From the NCBI RefSeq assembly GCF_001637325.1, contig NZ_LRXL01000012.1, forward strand, positions 1 to 64,000: DNA of 64,000 bases. Direction: 5' to 3'. The position numbers and the translations under genes were made by a program. Under the pieces are notes generated by a model. That model ran no database searches, had not been told where the DNA came from, and worked only from the letters and a program-made list of their open reading frames with translations. Shown piece after piece: positions 36,804 to 46,449 of this stretch; the first letter of the stretch is position 1; the number at the start of each line of letters is the position of its first letter. The DNA comes from Cochleicola gelatinilyticus (lineage in GTDB: Bacteria; Bacteroidota; Bacteroidia; Flavobacteriales; Flavobacteriaceae).

Positions 36804-37430
36804 ATGATCCAAGAACTTAAACAATATTACGGTTCACAATTTGAACCTCAGTTAATTGAGGAAATAATAAATGTTGCAAATTATATAGAAGTTCCGGAGG
36901 GAGAAGATCTTATGAAACCTGGTCAATACATTAAATCTATGCCCTTGTTGCTTTCAGGAAGTATAAAAATAATGCGTCCCGATAAAGAAGGGGACGAACT
37001 TTTGCTCTACTATCTTGAAAAGGGAGAAACATGTGCCATGACATTGACCTGTTGTCTAGGGACAACCAAAAGTGAAATACATGCGGTTGCAGAAACCGAC
37101 GCCAGATTGCTGCTCATTCCTATAGGAAAAATGGAAGAATGGTCGACGAATTACAAAACATGGCGGAATTTTGTTTTCTCAAACTACCACACACGAATGA
37201 TGGAGCTCTTGGAGAGTATGGATAACATCGTATTCAATAACATGGACGAACGATTGGAAAACTATATTACCGATAAGATCAAAATTTTGAATAGCAAGCA
37301 CATTTATAAAACCCATAAAGAAATTTCGGCAGACCTTCATACTAGCCGGGTTGTCATTTCCAGATTACTTAAAAAAATGGAAAACAATCATAAAATAAAA
37401 TTGCACCGCAATTTTATTGAAGTCCTGTAA
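36804..37430 (+). CDS. Crp/Fnr family regulator of the sulfur cluster
   Basis: 208 residues: beta-roll sensor domain (about 15-120) and C-terminal winged HTH (about 150-208, THKEISADLHTSRVVISRLLKKMENNHKI). The stretch ETCAMTLTCCLG carries three cysteines close together, a plausible sensor of persulfide or redox state. It heads a cluster of sulfide/persulfide genes, starting 60 bases before the TSUP gene. Autonomous promoter not identified. Control of the cluster is inferred from position. Confidence 0.85.
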   Translation: MIQELKQYYGSQFEPQLIEEIINVANYIEVPEGEDLMKPGQYIKSMPLLLSGSIKIMRPDKEGDELLLYYLEKGETCAMTLTCCLGTTKSEIHAVAETDARLLLIPIGKMEEWSTNYKTWRNFVFSNYHTRMMELLESMDNIVFNNMDERLENYITDKIKILNSKHIYKTHKEISADLHTSRVVISRLLKKMENNHKIKLHRNFIEVL

Positions 37431-37489
37431 CATTGGTTACCAAACTTCTCTAAGATACCCTTTACTTTTGCCCTATATAAAACTTATAA

Positions 37490-38290
37490 ATGGAAATTTT
37501 AGAGGTGTTTGGATATATGGGAGCATTGTTAATTGGCTTGGTACTCGGGCTAATTGGCGGTGGTGGTTCTATTCTTACTGTTCCTATTCTAGTATACACA
37601 CTCTCTCTCAGCCCCGTTACGGCAACAGCCTATTCCCTATTCGTCGTAGGTACTACATCCCTGATTGGGGCTCTGAAAAATATGAAGAAAAAAATGGTGG
37701 ACTTTAAAACAGCCATTATTTTTGCGATCCCTGCTTTCATTGCCGTTTATCTTACCAGAGCTTTTTTAATTACTGCGATTCCAAATCAACTTTTTCAGAT
37801 ATCTGGTTTTATAGTCAGTAAGAATTTAGCGATCATGCTTTTCTTTGCTGTAATTATGGTGCTCGCATCCATATCAATGATCCGAAATAAGGAAAATGAA
37901 AAAGAATTAGATGCAGTTATTAGGTATAATTATCCGCTAATAATTATTGAAGGTTTTGTAGTTGGAGTAATCACAGGACTTGTAGGTGCAGGTGGCGGAT
38001 TTTTAATTATTCCCGCATTGGTTTTATTGGCTAAATTACCCATGAAAAAGGCGGTCGCTACTTCCCTATTTATTATTGCGATCAAATCACTAATTGGTTT
38101 TATAGGCGATGTGCAAAATATTGAAATAGACTGGAGTTTCTTGCTCATTTTTACAGCAATTTCAGTCGTCGGAATATTTATAGGAATCTGGCTAAACAAG
38201 TTTATTGATGGAAAAAAACTTAAAAAAACATTCGGATGGTTCGTTTTAATCATGGGAATTTATATCATTTTTAAAGAACTTACCCTATAA
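37490..38290 (+). CDS. TSUP family (TauE/SafE) sulfur-compound transporter
   Basis: 266 residues with eight hydrophobic segments in two repeats. Each half begins with a glycine-rich motif: GLVLGLIGGGGSILTVPILVY and GVITGLVGAGGGFLIIPALVLL, the TSUP family signature. Inner-membrane export or uptake of sulfite, sulfonates or thiosulfate-like anions. Lies between the Crp-like regulator and the persulfide enzyme, which points to sulfite export. Confidence 0.88.
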   Translation: MEILEVFGYMGALLIGLVLGLIGGGGSILTVPILVYTLSLSPVTATAYSLFVVGTTSLIGALKNMKKKMVDFKTAIIFAIPAFIAVYLTRAFLITAIPNQLFQISGFIVSKNLAIMLFFAVIMVLASISMIRNKENEKELDAVIRYNYPLIIIEGFVVGVITGLVGAGGGFLIIPALVLLAKLPMKKAVATSLFIIAIKSLIGFIGDVQNIEIDWSFLLIFTAISVVGIFIGIWLNKFIDGKKLKKTFGWFVLIMGIYIIFKELTL

Positions 38291-38340
38291 TTATACATTC
38301 CGTATTAATAAAAACAGAATAGCTTTTAAATTAAGAAATT

Positions 38341-39672
38341 ATGAATATTAAACAATTTGAATACAAACCCCTCTCCCACTATTCGTACGCTATAATCAGT
38401 GACGGTAAAATGGCTGTAATAGATCCTGAAAGAAACCCCGAGCAGTATTATACATACGCGAAAGAAAACAGTGCAGAGATTGTTGCGGTCATCGAAACTC
38501 ATCCCCACGCCGACTTTGTAAGTTCTCATCTTGAAATTCATAAAAAAACGGGGGCAACTATTTACAATAGTGAAAAACTGGGAGCTGAGTATCCTTACAA
38601 ATCTTTTGATGAAGGAGATAACATCGTTCTGGGAAGTATTACCTTAAAAGCAATAAATACACCTGGGCATTCCCCCGATAGTATTACAATTATTGCTACT
38701 GAAAAAAATAAAACCGCTCTTTTTACAGGAGACACGCTATTTATTGGAGATATTGGCCGACCAGACTTACGTGAAAAAGCTGGTAATCTGAAAGCTAAAA
38801 GAGAAGAACTTGCCGAGATGATGTTCGATACAATTCAAAATAAGTTCAATGCATTACCAGATGATGCCGTAGTTTATCCTGCGCATGGAGCAGGCTCTTT
38901 ATGTGGCAAAAGCCTAAGTGACGCCAATAGCAGTACGCTTGGAAATGAACGAATGGGAAATTGGGCATTTAAAGATCAAACTAAAGAAGAATTTATAGAT
39001 ACTCTGCTCGAGGGTCAGCCGTTTATCCCTTCGTATTTTGGATTTGATGTTGCTATTAATAAACGAGGTGCAGACAATTTGAAATCGGCAGTCACAAATA
39101 TTCCATTTAGTGAAAATTCCACAGCCCAAGGACTTAGTATCGATATTCGTGATGAAAAAACATTTAAGAAAGGACACTTAAAAGGAAGTATTAATATTCA
39201 GGCCGTTTCCAATACAGCTAAATTTGAAACGTGGTTGGGATCTATTGTTAAACCTGAAGAGGCATTTACTCTTATTATTGACAGCAAAGAGAACAAAGAA
39301 AAACTAATACATCGGGTAGCGAAAATCGGGTATGAAAAACAACTCGAACAGGTAATCACCCTTTCTGAAGCGAATCTGGAAACTACGAAAAAACTGGACC
39401 TAAACGATTTCAAAGAAAATCCAGAAACGTATACCATTGTTGATATTCGAAATGAGAGCGAAGTAGCAGAAGGCAAGTTCTTTCAGAATGCCATAGCGCT
39501 TCCTTTACATGATTTACGCAACACCGCTAAAGATATACCCACCAATAAACCTATCGTAGTTCATTGTGCTGGAGGATATCGAAGCGCGGCGGGAAGTAGT
39601 ATTGTTCAGAAAAAATTAAATAATGTCGTCGTGTATGATCTGAGTGACGATGTAAAACAGTTTCAAAACTAG
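38341..39672 (+). CDS. MBL-fold persulfide dioxygenase-rhodanese (CstB/BlhA-like)
   Basis: 443 residues. Metallo-beta-lactamase domain (about 1-235) with THPHADFVSSH, FTGDTLFIGDIGRPDL and YPAHGAGSLCGKS, the pattern of persulfide dioxygenases. Two rhodanese domains follow: the first (about 255-340) lacks the catalytic Cys (LIIDSKENKE), the second (about 350-443) has it in VHCAGGYRSAAG. Oxidises persulfides to sulfite and handles the sulfane sulfur. Neighbours (TSUP exporter, YeeE/YedE proteins, regulator) fit sulfide detoxification. Confidence 0.9.
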   Translation: MNIKQFEYKPLSHYSYAIISDGKMAVIDPERNPEQYYTYAKENSAEIVAVIETHPHADFVSSHLEIHKKTGATIYNSEKLGAEYPYKSFDEGDNIVLGSITLKAINTPGHSPDSITIIATEKNKTALFTGDTLFIGDIGRPDLREKAGNLKAKREELAEMMFDTIQNKFNALPDDAVVYPAHGAGSLCGKSLSDANSSTLGNERMGNWAFKDQTKEEFIDTLLEGQPFIPSYFGFDVAINKRGADNLKSAVTNIPFSENSTAQGLSIDIRDEKTFKKGHLKGSINIQAVSNTAKFETWLGSIVKPEEAFTLIIDSKENKEKLIHRVAKIGYEKQLEQVITLSEANLETTKKLDLNDFKENPETYTIVDIRNESEVAEGKFFQNAIALPLHDLRNTAKDIPTNKPIVVHCAGGYRSAAGSSIVQKKLNNVVVYDLSDDVKQFQN

Positions 39673-39747
39673 AAGTAAAACGCAGCATTCTAAATCATTA
39701 ATCACTGCAGGGGCCAAAATGGCTTCTACTCCCTAAAAATTATCGTT

Positions 39748-40305
39748 ATGAATTGGATATATGATCCGTGGCCCTGGTATGTTGCCGGCCCCCTTATAGC
39801 ACTAATAATGTTTTTATTATTGTTCGTCGGAAAGCAATTCGGTATGTCATCTAACCTTCGAACTGCTTGTGCAGCAATAGGTGCCGGAAAAGCATCAGAT
39901 TTCTTCAATTTTGAATGGAAAGCTGAACGCTGGAATCTAATGGTCGTCTTAGGTGCTATCATCGGTGGATTTATTGCTTCCAACTATATGAGCGACAACA
40001 CCGTTGAGATCAATCCCGAAATTGCCCGGCAACTTGCAACAGATTACAACATCACCAGTGCAGGAACCAGTTATCTGCCCCCGGAACTATTCTCAACGGA
40101 AGCTATATCGCATCCGTTTATTGTGATCATTCTATTAATAGGTGGCGGCCTAGTAGGTTTTGGAGCCAGGTATGCCGGAGGTTGTACTTCAGGACATGCG
40201 ATTTCTGGATTAAGCAATTTACAACTCCCCTCACTCATTGCCGTAATCGGATTCTTTATTGGGGGACTAGTAATGGTTCATTTAGTATATCCTTTAATTT
40301 TTTAG
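39748..40305 (+). CDS. YeeE/YedE family protein, first half-transporter
   Basis: 185 residues, about four to five membrane segments. The family motif GARYAGGCTSGHAISGLSNLQLP with the conserved Cys in GGCTSGH is at about 148-172. These proteins pass thiosulfate or other sulfur species across the inner membrane through conserved cysteines. The gene is followed after 3 bases by a second half, as in split PmpA/PmpB-type pairs. Confidence 0.9.
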   Translation: MNWIYDPWPWYVAGPLIALIMFLLLFVGKQFGMSSNLRTACAAIGAGKASDFFNFEWKAERWNLMVVLGAIIGGFIASNYMSDNTVEINPEIARQLATDYNITSAGTSYLPPELFSTEAISHPFIVIILLIGGGLVGFGARYAGGCTSGHAISGLSNLQLPSLIAVIGFFIGGLVMVHLVYPLIF

Positions 40306-40308
40306 AGC

Positions 40309-40722
40309 ATGAAATACATCACATATTTAGCAATAGGTATTTTCTTCGGAATCGTAATGTTCAAATCGGAAGCTGCTTCTTGGTTTCGTATCTATGAAAT
40401 GTTTCAGTTTGGAAGCTTTCACATGTATGGAATTATTGGTTCAGCACTCGTACTGGGCATTATCGGAATTCAAATCATAAAACGAAAAAACATTCAACCC
40501 ATCGACGGAAGCAAAATGAGCTTGCAACCCAAAAGTAAAAGTGTTGCTCGGTATCTAATAGGTGGCATACTTTTCGGTCTAGGGTGGGCACTTACCGGCG
40601 CTTGTCCAGGTCCGTTGTATGTTCTTGCTGGTGCAGGCTACATCTCAATTTTAATTGTAATATTTGGAGCCCTTGCAGGTACATTTCTTTATGGACTGGT
40701 TAAGAAGTATTTACCACATTAG
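40309..40722 (+). CDS. YeeE/YedE (DUF6691-like) protein, second half-transporter
   Basis: 137 residues, four membrane segments. Motif GWALTGACPGPLYVLAGAGY with the conserved Cys in GACPGP near residue 102. Partner of the preceding half; the pair together equals a full-length YeeE/YedE transporter. Starts 3 bases after its partner. Last gene of the sulfur cluster, followed by a hairpin terminator. Confidence 0.9.
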   Translation: MKYITYLAIGIFFGIVMFKSEAASWFRIYEMFQFGSFHMYGIIGSALVLGIIGIQIIKRKNIQPIDGSKMSLQPKSKSVARYLIGGILFGLGWALTGACPGPLYVLAGAGYISILIVIFGALAGTFLYGLVKKYLPH

Positions 40723-40811
40723 CAATATTGAGGCATCTGTGTTATTAGCTAAGGTGAGATATTTAAAATTTACTTTTAAAGACGAGGATTACTGGTAATA
40801 TAGAAACAAAA

Positions 40812-40847
40812 AAAAACACTGAAAACCAATAGATTAACAGTGTTTTT
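40812..40847. terminator. bidirectional terminator
   Basis: Inverted repeat AAAAACACTG (40812-40821) / CAGTGTTTTT (40838-40847) between the end of the sulfur cluster and the 3' end of tRNA-Pro on the other strand. A-run and T-run on both sides suit termination from both directions. Confidence 0.8.
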
Positions 40848-40866
40848 ATTCATTTAAAATAGCTTG

Positions 40867-40940
40867 TCGGGATGACAGGATTTGAACCTGCGACCACTTG
40901 ACCCCCAGCCAAGTACGCTACCGGACTGCGCTACATCCCG
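40867..40940 (-). tRNA. tRNA-Pro(GGG)
   Basis: On the minus strand a cloverleaf is visible: acceptor CGGGATG/CATCCCG, T-arm with GGTTCAAATCC, anticodon stem CTTGG/TCAAG and loop CTGGGGG with anticodon GGG after U33. No encoded CCA. Confidence 0.92.
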
Positions 40941-41139
40941 ATGATAACATCATGCTCCTGTACAGTGCTACAGAGCGGCGACAAAAATAACTTAATTTAA
41001 AAACAACTAAAACAAAATACGGTTAAAATAGCCGCTTCGATTATAGATATTGAAAGCATAAAGTATTCCTAAAGGGTTCTCAAATGTTAAAATCCTTGCT
41101 TATTTTTATACCCAAATAAGATTTTAGCGACAATAACAT

Positions 41140-44100
41140 ATGAACTATTCTACTTCAAAGAAAATACTTTTTACCTCTTTTTCCCTTTCATTTATCCTTC
41201 TTATCTTTTCAGCCTGTGGTTCTTACGAACCTCAAACGCTTGCCAATGTTAAAACGGTAAGTAATGCTTCAAAAGATCCTATTCATACATTTTATATAGC
41301 AGGAGGTGCGGGAAATGCAATTACTTCAGAAGTGAAAACACAACAACTTTTACAATCCTACCTTGATAAAGCTAAAAAAGAAAGCACTTTATTATATGTA
41401 GGAGATTACACTTCCGAAGTAAACGAAAATGAAGCTATCAACAAAGCGTTACTTCAGAAACATCTCGACCTCACCAAAAATTTTAAAGGAAAAACCTATT
41501 TCACTCTAGGCGATAATGAATGGGCAAGTTTCGATGCAGAAACTATCGAATGGGTAGAAAATTATATTAAAGACAACGACATTAAACGTACCGAAGTGGA
41601 GCCCAATAATGTATGCCCACTTGAATATCGTGAAATTTCAGACAATCTCGATATGATCTTAGTAGACTCTCAATGGTATATTTCTAATTGGGATCGTGTA
41701 GAAGATATTAATAGAAAATGTACCGATATTACAACCCGTCGTAGATTCGTAGAAGAACTCGAAGGTGCCATTAAAGATGCGCGTGGAAAAAATTTAATTA
41801 TTGTAATGCATCACCCGTTATTCAGTAATGGAACCTACGCTAGTGCCATTGGAGGATTCTCTCCTAAATACGGTAATTTCGATCGCTATTACGATTTGCG
41901 TATACAAGTAAGTTCGTTAGCACAGGAATTAGACAATGTGACTGTTGTTTCTGGTCACGATGAAAGTTTACAATATTTAAAGGGAGGTGGCATCCACCAG
42001 ATTATTAGTGGTTCTATGGGAGGTACAAAAATTGCGAACCTCGGAAAAGGAGATATTACCGCAATGGGAGGACAAATAAAATTCGAAGGACAATACGCCC
42101 ACCCTAAAGAAGGATTTGCTGTATTAAATTATTTCGAAAATGGAACTTCTACAGTGACTTTTGTTACTTCTGAAGGTGAAAAAACTTTAGCAGTCACTCC
42201 TCCTCTTCCAAAGGATCCCGATCCCCTTACAACACCCAATAATATTCAAAATACCATAGTAACACCTGTTACTGCAAATGAAGATAAGACAAACAAAACA
42301 GGCTTCTATAACTTTATTTGGGGAAAAAGATACCGTTCTTATTTTGGTAAACCCGTTACAGCGAAAGTTGGAATTTTAGAAAACCTATACGAAGGTCTAG
42401 AGGTGGCTAAAGCAGGTGGTGGTCACCAGTCGTATTCTGCCCGCTTAAGAGATGCTGAAGGTAGAGATTATGCTTTACGTGGACTCGAGAAGAATGCACT
42501 AAAGTTCCTTAAGTTTAAAGTTAAAGGTATTGCCTATACCGACGATGATTATGAAGGTACGTTCGCCGAAGAAGTTGTATATGATTTTTTTAGTACTACC
42601 CATCCTTTTATGCAATTAGTGATTTATCCTCTCGCGCAGGCTGGACAGATCAATCATGCGAATACGCAATTATATTATGTGCCGAAGCAAAAAGGTTTCG
42701 AAATACTTGACGATGCATATGGCGACGGACTCTACTATATCGAGGAACGTCCCAATACCGAACAAAAAGATTTTGTAGGATATAACGCTGCACGACCAAA
42801 TGCAAAAGGAGAGGTTGTGAACGATGAAAGCACCACCGATGTGCTCGAAAAATTAAAAGAAGATGAAAAATACACCATCGATCAAAAAGCATATTTACGG
42901 GCACGTATTTTCGACATGTTAATTGGTGACTGGGATCGGCATGAAGATCAATGGCGATGGTTGGCATACGAACAAGATAATGAAGACATCGAATTTGTTC
43001 CCGTTCCAAGAGATCGTGATGCTGCGTTCTCAAAATTTGACGGAATTGCAATTCCTATTATTCAACTGTTTTTACCCGATGTTCGTTTTTGGCAATCGTA
43101 CGCCTCCGATATCAAAAATGTAAAATGGTTTAACGGAGAGGGGAATAACCTAGACCGCGCATTCATAAATAAATACGGAGTAGATACGTGGGTTGAAGAA
43201 GCTACTTTCTTAAAAAATAATATTACAGATGACATCGTAGAGGAAGCCTTCCTTAGATTACCTATTGAAGTGCAGGATGAAAATTCTGAAGCCATCAAGG
43301 AAAATTTTAAAGCAAGACTGCAGAATCTTCCAGAGATCGCAAAACGCTATGCTGAATATTTAAATCAGACCGTTTCGGTTCATGGAACTAACAAAGATGA
43401 TAAATTTACCATTACCCGTCTTCCGCAGGGAAAAACAAAGGTAGTGATCGAACGAAAACTGAAAGACGAAAAAAATGAAGTAATTTTCGACCGTACTTTT
43501 AATGCTTCGGAAACCGATGAGATCTGGCTGTATGGTTTAGACGATAAAGATGAGTTTGAAATACAAGGAGGTGCATCAGCAAAAACAATGATTCGCATTA
43601 TTGGTGGCTACGGAAAAGACACCTATACCGTAACAAACCGAAGCAAACTGAAGGTATACGACTGGAAACACGAAGAATCTACTTTTGATGAAAAAACTCC
43701 AGCAAAGCAACTCACTAACAAATACGAAACCAATACATTTCACTGGCGCTATTTTAAAGAAAATAACAATATTTTAGTCCCCAGTGTCGGTTTTAGAACC
43801 GATGACGGATTATTTATTGGCGCAAGTGACACCTACACTAATTACGGTTTTAACGGGAACCCATTCCGCTACCAGCATAGTTTAACTGCAAATTATTATT
43901 TCGATTTTCAAGCGATCGAACTTGATTATTTAGGGACATTCGCTAATGTATTTCCTAATGTAAATCTAGAAATAGGTGGTTATTTTACAAATAACGGGTA
44001 TGCAAAGAACTTCTTCGGATTTGGAAACGATACACAATACGATGATGATGCTGTAGAAAGAGACTTTAACCGTGCCCGCACTAAACAACTAAAAGGAAGT

Positions 44101-44787
44101 CTTGGAATTGCGGGGAAATACGCAAAGATAAAAGCTCTATTCGAATCGTATGAAGTAGACCGTGATACCACGCGTTTTCTAAGACCCGGAAATGTGAGTC
44201 CAGCCGTTTTTGAAAATCAGAATTATGCAGGGGCTGAAGCTAGTGTAGCATACAAAAATCAGGATGCTGCCGATTTTCCTACCAAAGCATTGTATTTAGG
44301 TGCTACTTTAGGGTATAAAGGAAATTTGGATTTGGAGGATAATACATTCGGATATGCTTCTGCGACTATCGGATTTCAACAAAAATTAATTCCGTCAGGA
44401 AACTTGGTTTTTGGAACTACTGTTGAAGGAAAAACAAATTTTGGAGATGATTATTTCTTCTATCACGCCCCTTCATTAGGAGGTAATAATGGATTGAGAG
44501 GATTTAGAGATGAGCGGTTTACAGGTAAAACGTATTTCTATCAGAGTTCCGATCTTAAAGTACGCCTAGCCCGAATAGTTACCGCAGTGGTACCTATTAC
44601 AATAGGAGCCTACGGTGGATTCGACTACGGAAGAGTATGGTTGGATAATGATACTTCTGACACTTGGCACACCTCAACTGGTGGTGGTGTTTGGGTGAGT
44701 GGATTAAATTCACTAGCATTGAATCTTGGTTACTTCGTTTCTGATGAAGACCAGATTATTCAAGTTGGATTCGGTTTCGGGTTTTAA
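41140..44787 (+). CDS. outer-membrane lipoprotein: metallophosphatase + kinase-like domain + Omp85-like barrel
   Basis: 1215 residues. Lipoprotein signal ending FSACG (Cys26). Residues about 45-350 are a calcineurin-like phosphoesterase (FTLGDNEW, VMHHPLFSNG, VSGHDES). Residues about 400-760 contain GGGHQSYSARLRD, IGDWDRHEDQWRW (about 595) and PVPRDRDAAFSKFDG (about 620), an order like the nucleotide and catalytic motifs of HipA/Fam20-type kinases. The last 380 residues are a beta-barrel with LRGFRDERFTGKTYF (about 1118), the conserved Omp85/BamA loop motif, and a final aromatic strand IIQVGFGFGF. It would face the periplasm with two opposing phosphotransfer domains. Kinase activity is inference. 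Monocistronic, ended by a strong terminator. Confidence 0.8.
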   Translation: MNYSTSKKILFTSFSLSFILLIFSACGSYEPQTLANVKTVSNASKDPIHTFYIAGGAGNAITSEVKTQQLLQSYLDKAKKESTLLYVGDYTSEVNENEAINKALLQKHLDLTKNFKGKTYFTLGDNEWASFDAETIEWVENYIKDNDIKRTEVEPNNVCPLEYREISDNLDMILVDSQWYISNWDRVEDINRKCTDITTRRRFVEELEGAIKDARGKNLIIVMHHPLFSNGTYASAIGGFSPKYGNFDRYYDLRIQVSSLAQELDNVTVVSGHDESLQYLKGGGIHQIISGSMGGTKIANLGKGDITAMGGQIKFEGQYAHPKEGFAVLNYFENGTSTVTFVTSEGEKTLAVTPPLPKDPDPLTTPNNIQNTIVTPVTANEDKTNKTGFYNFIWGKRYRSYFGKPVTAKVGILENLYEGLEVAKAGGGHQSYSARLRDAEGRDYALRGLEKNALKFLKFKVKGIAYTDDDYEGTFAEEVVYDFFSTTHPFMQLVIYPLAQAGQINHANTQLYYVPKQKGFEILDDAYGDGLYYIEERPNTEQKDFVGYNAARPNAKGEVVNDESTTDVLEKLKEDEKYTIDQKAYLRARIFDMLIGDWDRHEDQWRWLAYEQDNEDIEFVPVPRDRDAAFSKFDGIAIPIIQLFLPDVRFWQSYASDIKNVKWFNGEGNNLDRAFINKYGVDTWVEEATFLKNNITDDIVEEAFLRLPIEVQDENSEAIKENFKARLQNLPEIAKRYAEYLNQTVSVHGTNKDDKFTITRLPQGKTKVVIERKLKDEKNEVIFDRTFNASETDEIWLYGLDDKDEFEIQGGASAKTMIRIIGGYGKDTYTVTNRSKLKVYDWKHEESTFDEKTPAKQLTNKYETNTFHWRYFKENNNILVPSVGFRTDDGLFIGASDTYTNYGFNGNPFRYQHSLTANYYFDFQAIELDYLGTFANVFPNVNLEIGGYFTNNGYAKNFFGFGNDTQYDDDAVERDFNRARTKQLKGSLGIAGKYAKIKALFESYEVDRDTTRFLRPGNVSPAVFENQNYAGAEASVAYKNQDAADFPTKALYLGATLGYKGNLDLEDNTFGYASATIGFQQKLIPSGNLVFGTTVEGKTNFGDDYFFYHAPSLGGNNGLRGFRDERFTGKTYFYQSSDLKVRLARIVTAVVPITIGAYGGFDYGRVWLDNDTSDTWHTSTGGGVWVSGLNSLALNLGYFVSDEDQIIQVGFGFGF

Positions 44788-44805
44788 ACCAACACATCTA
44801 ATTGC

Positions 44806-44847
44806 AAAAAGAAAAAGCCGAAACGAATGTTTCGGCTTTTTCTTTTT
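44806..44847. terminator. bidirectional terminator between convergent genes
   Basis: Perfect 19-bp inverted repeat with a GAAT loop (44825-44828); core AAAAAGCCGAAAC / GTTTCGGCTTTTT. Lies between the end of the Omp85-like gene and the end of the carboxylase operon on the other strand. Confidence 0.93.
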
Positions 44848-44897
44848 ACAATCTCTTCAGTTCTTATCTGTTCTTACACGATAATTATCAATCATTC

Positions 44898-46439
44898 TTA
44901 TAATGGAATGTTTCCATGCTTTCTGTCGGGTCGAACTACTGTTTTATTTTCAAGCATCGAAAAAGCTTTTAATAATTTTCTACGAGTATCTTTCGGAAGG
45001 ATCACCTCATCGATAAACCCACGTTCAGCCGCTCTAAAGGGGTTGGCAAATTTTTCTGCGTATTCTGCTTCTTTCTCCGTTAATTTCAACTCTGGATCTT
45101 CAGCAGCCGCAATTTCTCTTCGGAAGATAATTTCACTGGCACCCTTCGCTCCCATTACTGCAATTTCAGCCGTAGGCCAAGCATAATTCATATCTGCTCC
45201 AATGTGTTTGCTATTCATTACATCGTAAGCACCTCCATACGCTTTACGAGTAATTACGGTAACTCTTGGCACAGTAGCTTCGCTCAAGGCGTATAATAAT
45301 TTGGCACCATTCAGAATAATTCCATTCCATTCCTGATCGGTTCCAGGCAAAAATCCAGGAACATCAACTAAAACAAGCAACGGAATATTAAATGCATCAC
45401 AAAAACGCGTAAAACGAGCTCCTTTAATAGAACTATCCACATCTAACACCCCAGCAAGGCTCATCGGTTGATTGGCGACAATACCAATGCTTCTTCCTCC
45501 CAATCTTGCAAAACCAACAATAATATTATCGGCATAGTCTTTATGAACTTCAAAAAAAGAATCGGTGTCGATAATTCCATTGATCACCGCATGCATATCG
45601 TAGGGTTTATTCGACGAATCGGGTACAATAGATTCCAATTCTTCCCGAATTTCATCTCCTAAAGTAAACGGTAGTTTTTCGGTAGTGGTCTTGTTGTTCT
45701 GAGGAAGATAGCTCAACAACGATTTTATTTGTTCTAGACACACAATATCATTACTCGCTGTAAAATGAGTTACCCCACTTTTTGTGGCATGCGTTCTTGC
45801 TCCCCCTAATTCTTCTGAAGTTACATTTTCGTTGGTCACGGTTTTTACCACATTAGGGCCCGTAACAAACATATAACTACTGTCTTGAACCATTAGCGTA
45901 AAGTCGGTCATCGCTGGAGAATACACAGCACCACCGGCACAAGGTCCCATAATTGCCGACAACTGCGGAATAACCCCAGATGCCTGTACATTTCGATAAA
46001 AGATATCGGCATATCCTCCCAGCGAACGTACACCTTCTTGTATACGGGCTCCTCCTGAATCGTTTAATCCGATTAAAGGTGCGCCTACTCGCAAGGCATG
46101 ATCCATTACTTTGCAGATTTTTTCGGCATGTGTTTCCGATAATGCTCCACCAAATACGGTGAAATCTTGTGCAAAAATATAGATGAGTCGGCCATTAATA
46201 GTACCATATCCTGTAACCACCCCGTCTCCGTAGAATTTTTGTTTTTCCATTCCGAAATCGGTGGTACGATGTGTTACCAAAATGCCCATTTCCTCGAACG
46301 ATCCTTCATCTAATAAATATTCAACACGTTCTCGTGCAGTAAGTTTATTCTTGGCATGTTGCTTTTTTATGCGTGCTTCTCCTCCACCTAATTTGGCTTC
46401 AGCGATTTTATCTTTTAATTTATTGGTAGTATCACTCAT
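44898..46439 (-). CDS. pccB: propionyl-CoA carboxylase beta chain (carboxyltransferase)
   Basis: 513 residues, the usual length for fused N/C carboxyltransferase subunits. [22 protein letters not shown] at the start, [29 protein letters not shown] (first oxyanion hole), [15 protein letters not shown] (second), and [14 protein letters not shown]. Transfers carboxyl from carboxybiotin to propionyl-CoA, making methylmalonyl-CoA. Last gene of a three-gene operon (carrier, biotin carboxylase, this). Methylmalonyl-CoA mutase genes in the window support propionyl-CoA as substrate over acetyl-CoA. Confidence 0.92.
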   Translation of the reverse strand: MSDTTNKLKDKIAEAKLGGGEARIKKQHAKNKLTARERVEYLLDEGSFEEMGILVTHRTTDFGMEKQKFYGDGVVTGYGTINGRLIYIFAQDFTVFGGALSETHAEKICKVMDHALRVGAPLIGLNDSGGARIQEGVRSLGGYADIFYRNVQASGVIPQLSAIMGPCAGGAVYSPAMTDFTLMVQDSSYMFVTGPNVVKTVTNENVTSEELGGARTHATKSGVTHFTASNDIVCLEQIKSLLSYLPQNNKTTTEKLPFTLGDEIREELESIVPDSSNKPYDMHAVINGIIDTDSFFEVHKDYADNIIVGFARLGGRSIGIVANQPMSLAGVLDVDSSIKGARFTRFCDAFNIPLLVLVDVPGFLPGTDQEWNGIILNGAKLLYALSEATVPRVTVITRKAYGGAYDVMNSKHIGADMNYAWPTAEIAVMGAKGASEIIFRREIAAAEDPELKLTEKEAEYAEKFANPFRAAERGFIDEVILPKDTRRKLLKAFSMLENKTVVRPDRKHGNIPL

Positions 46440-46449
46440 TGAATTTTCT

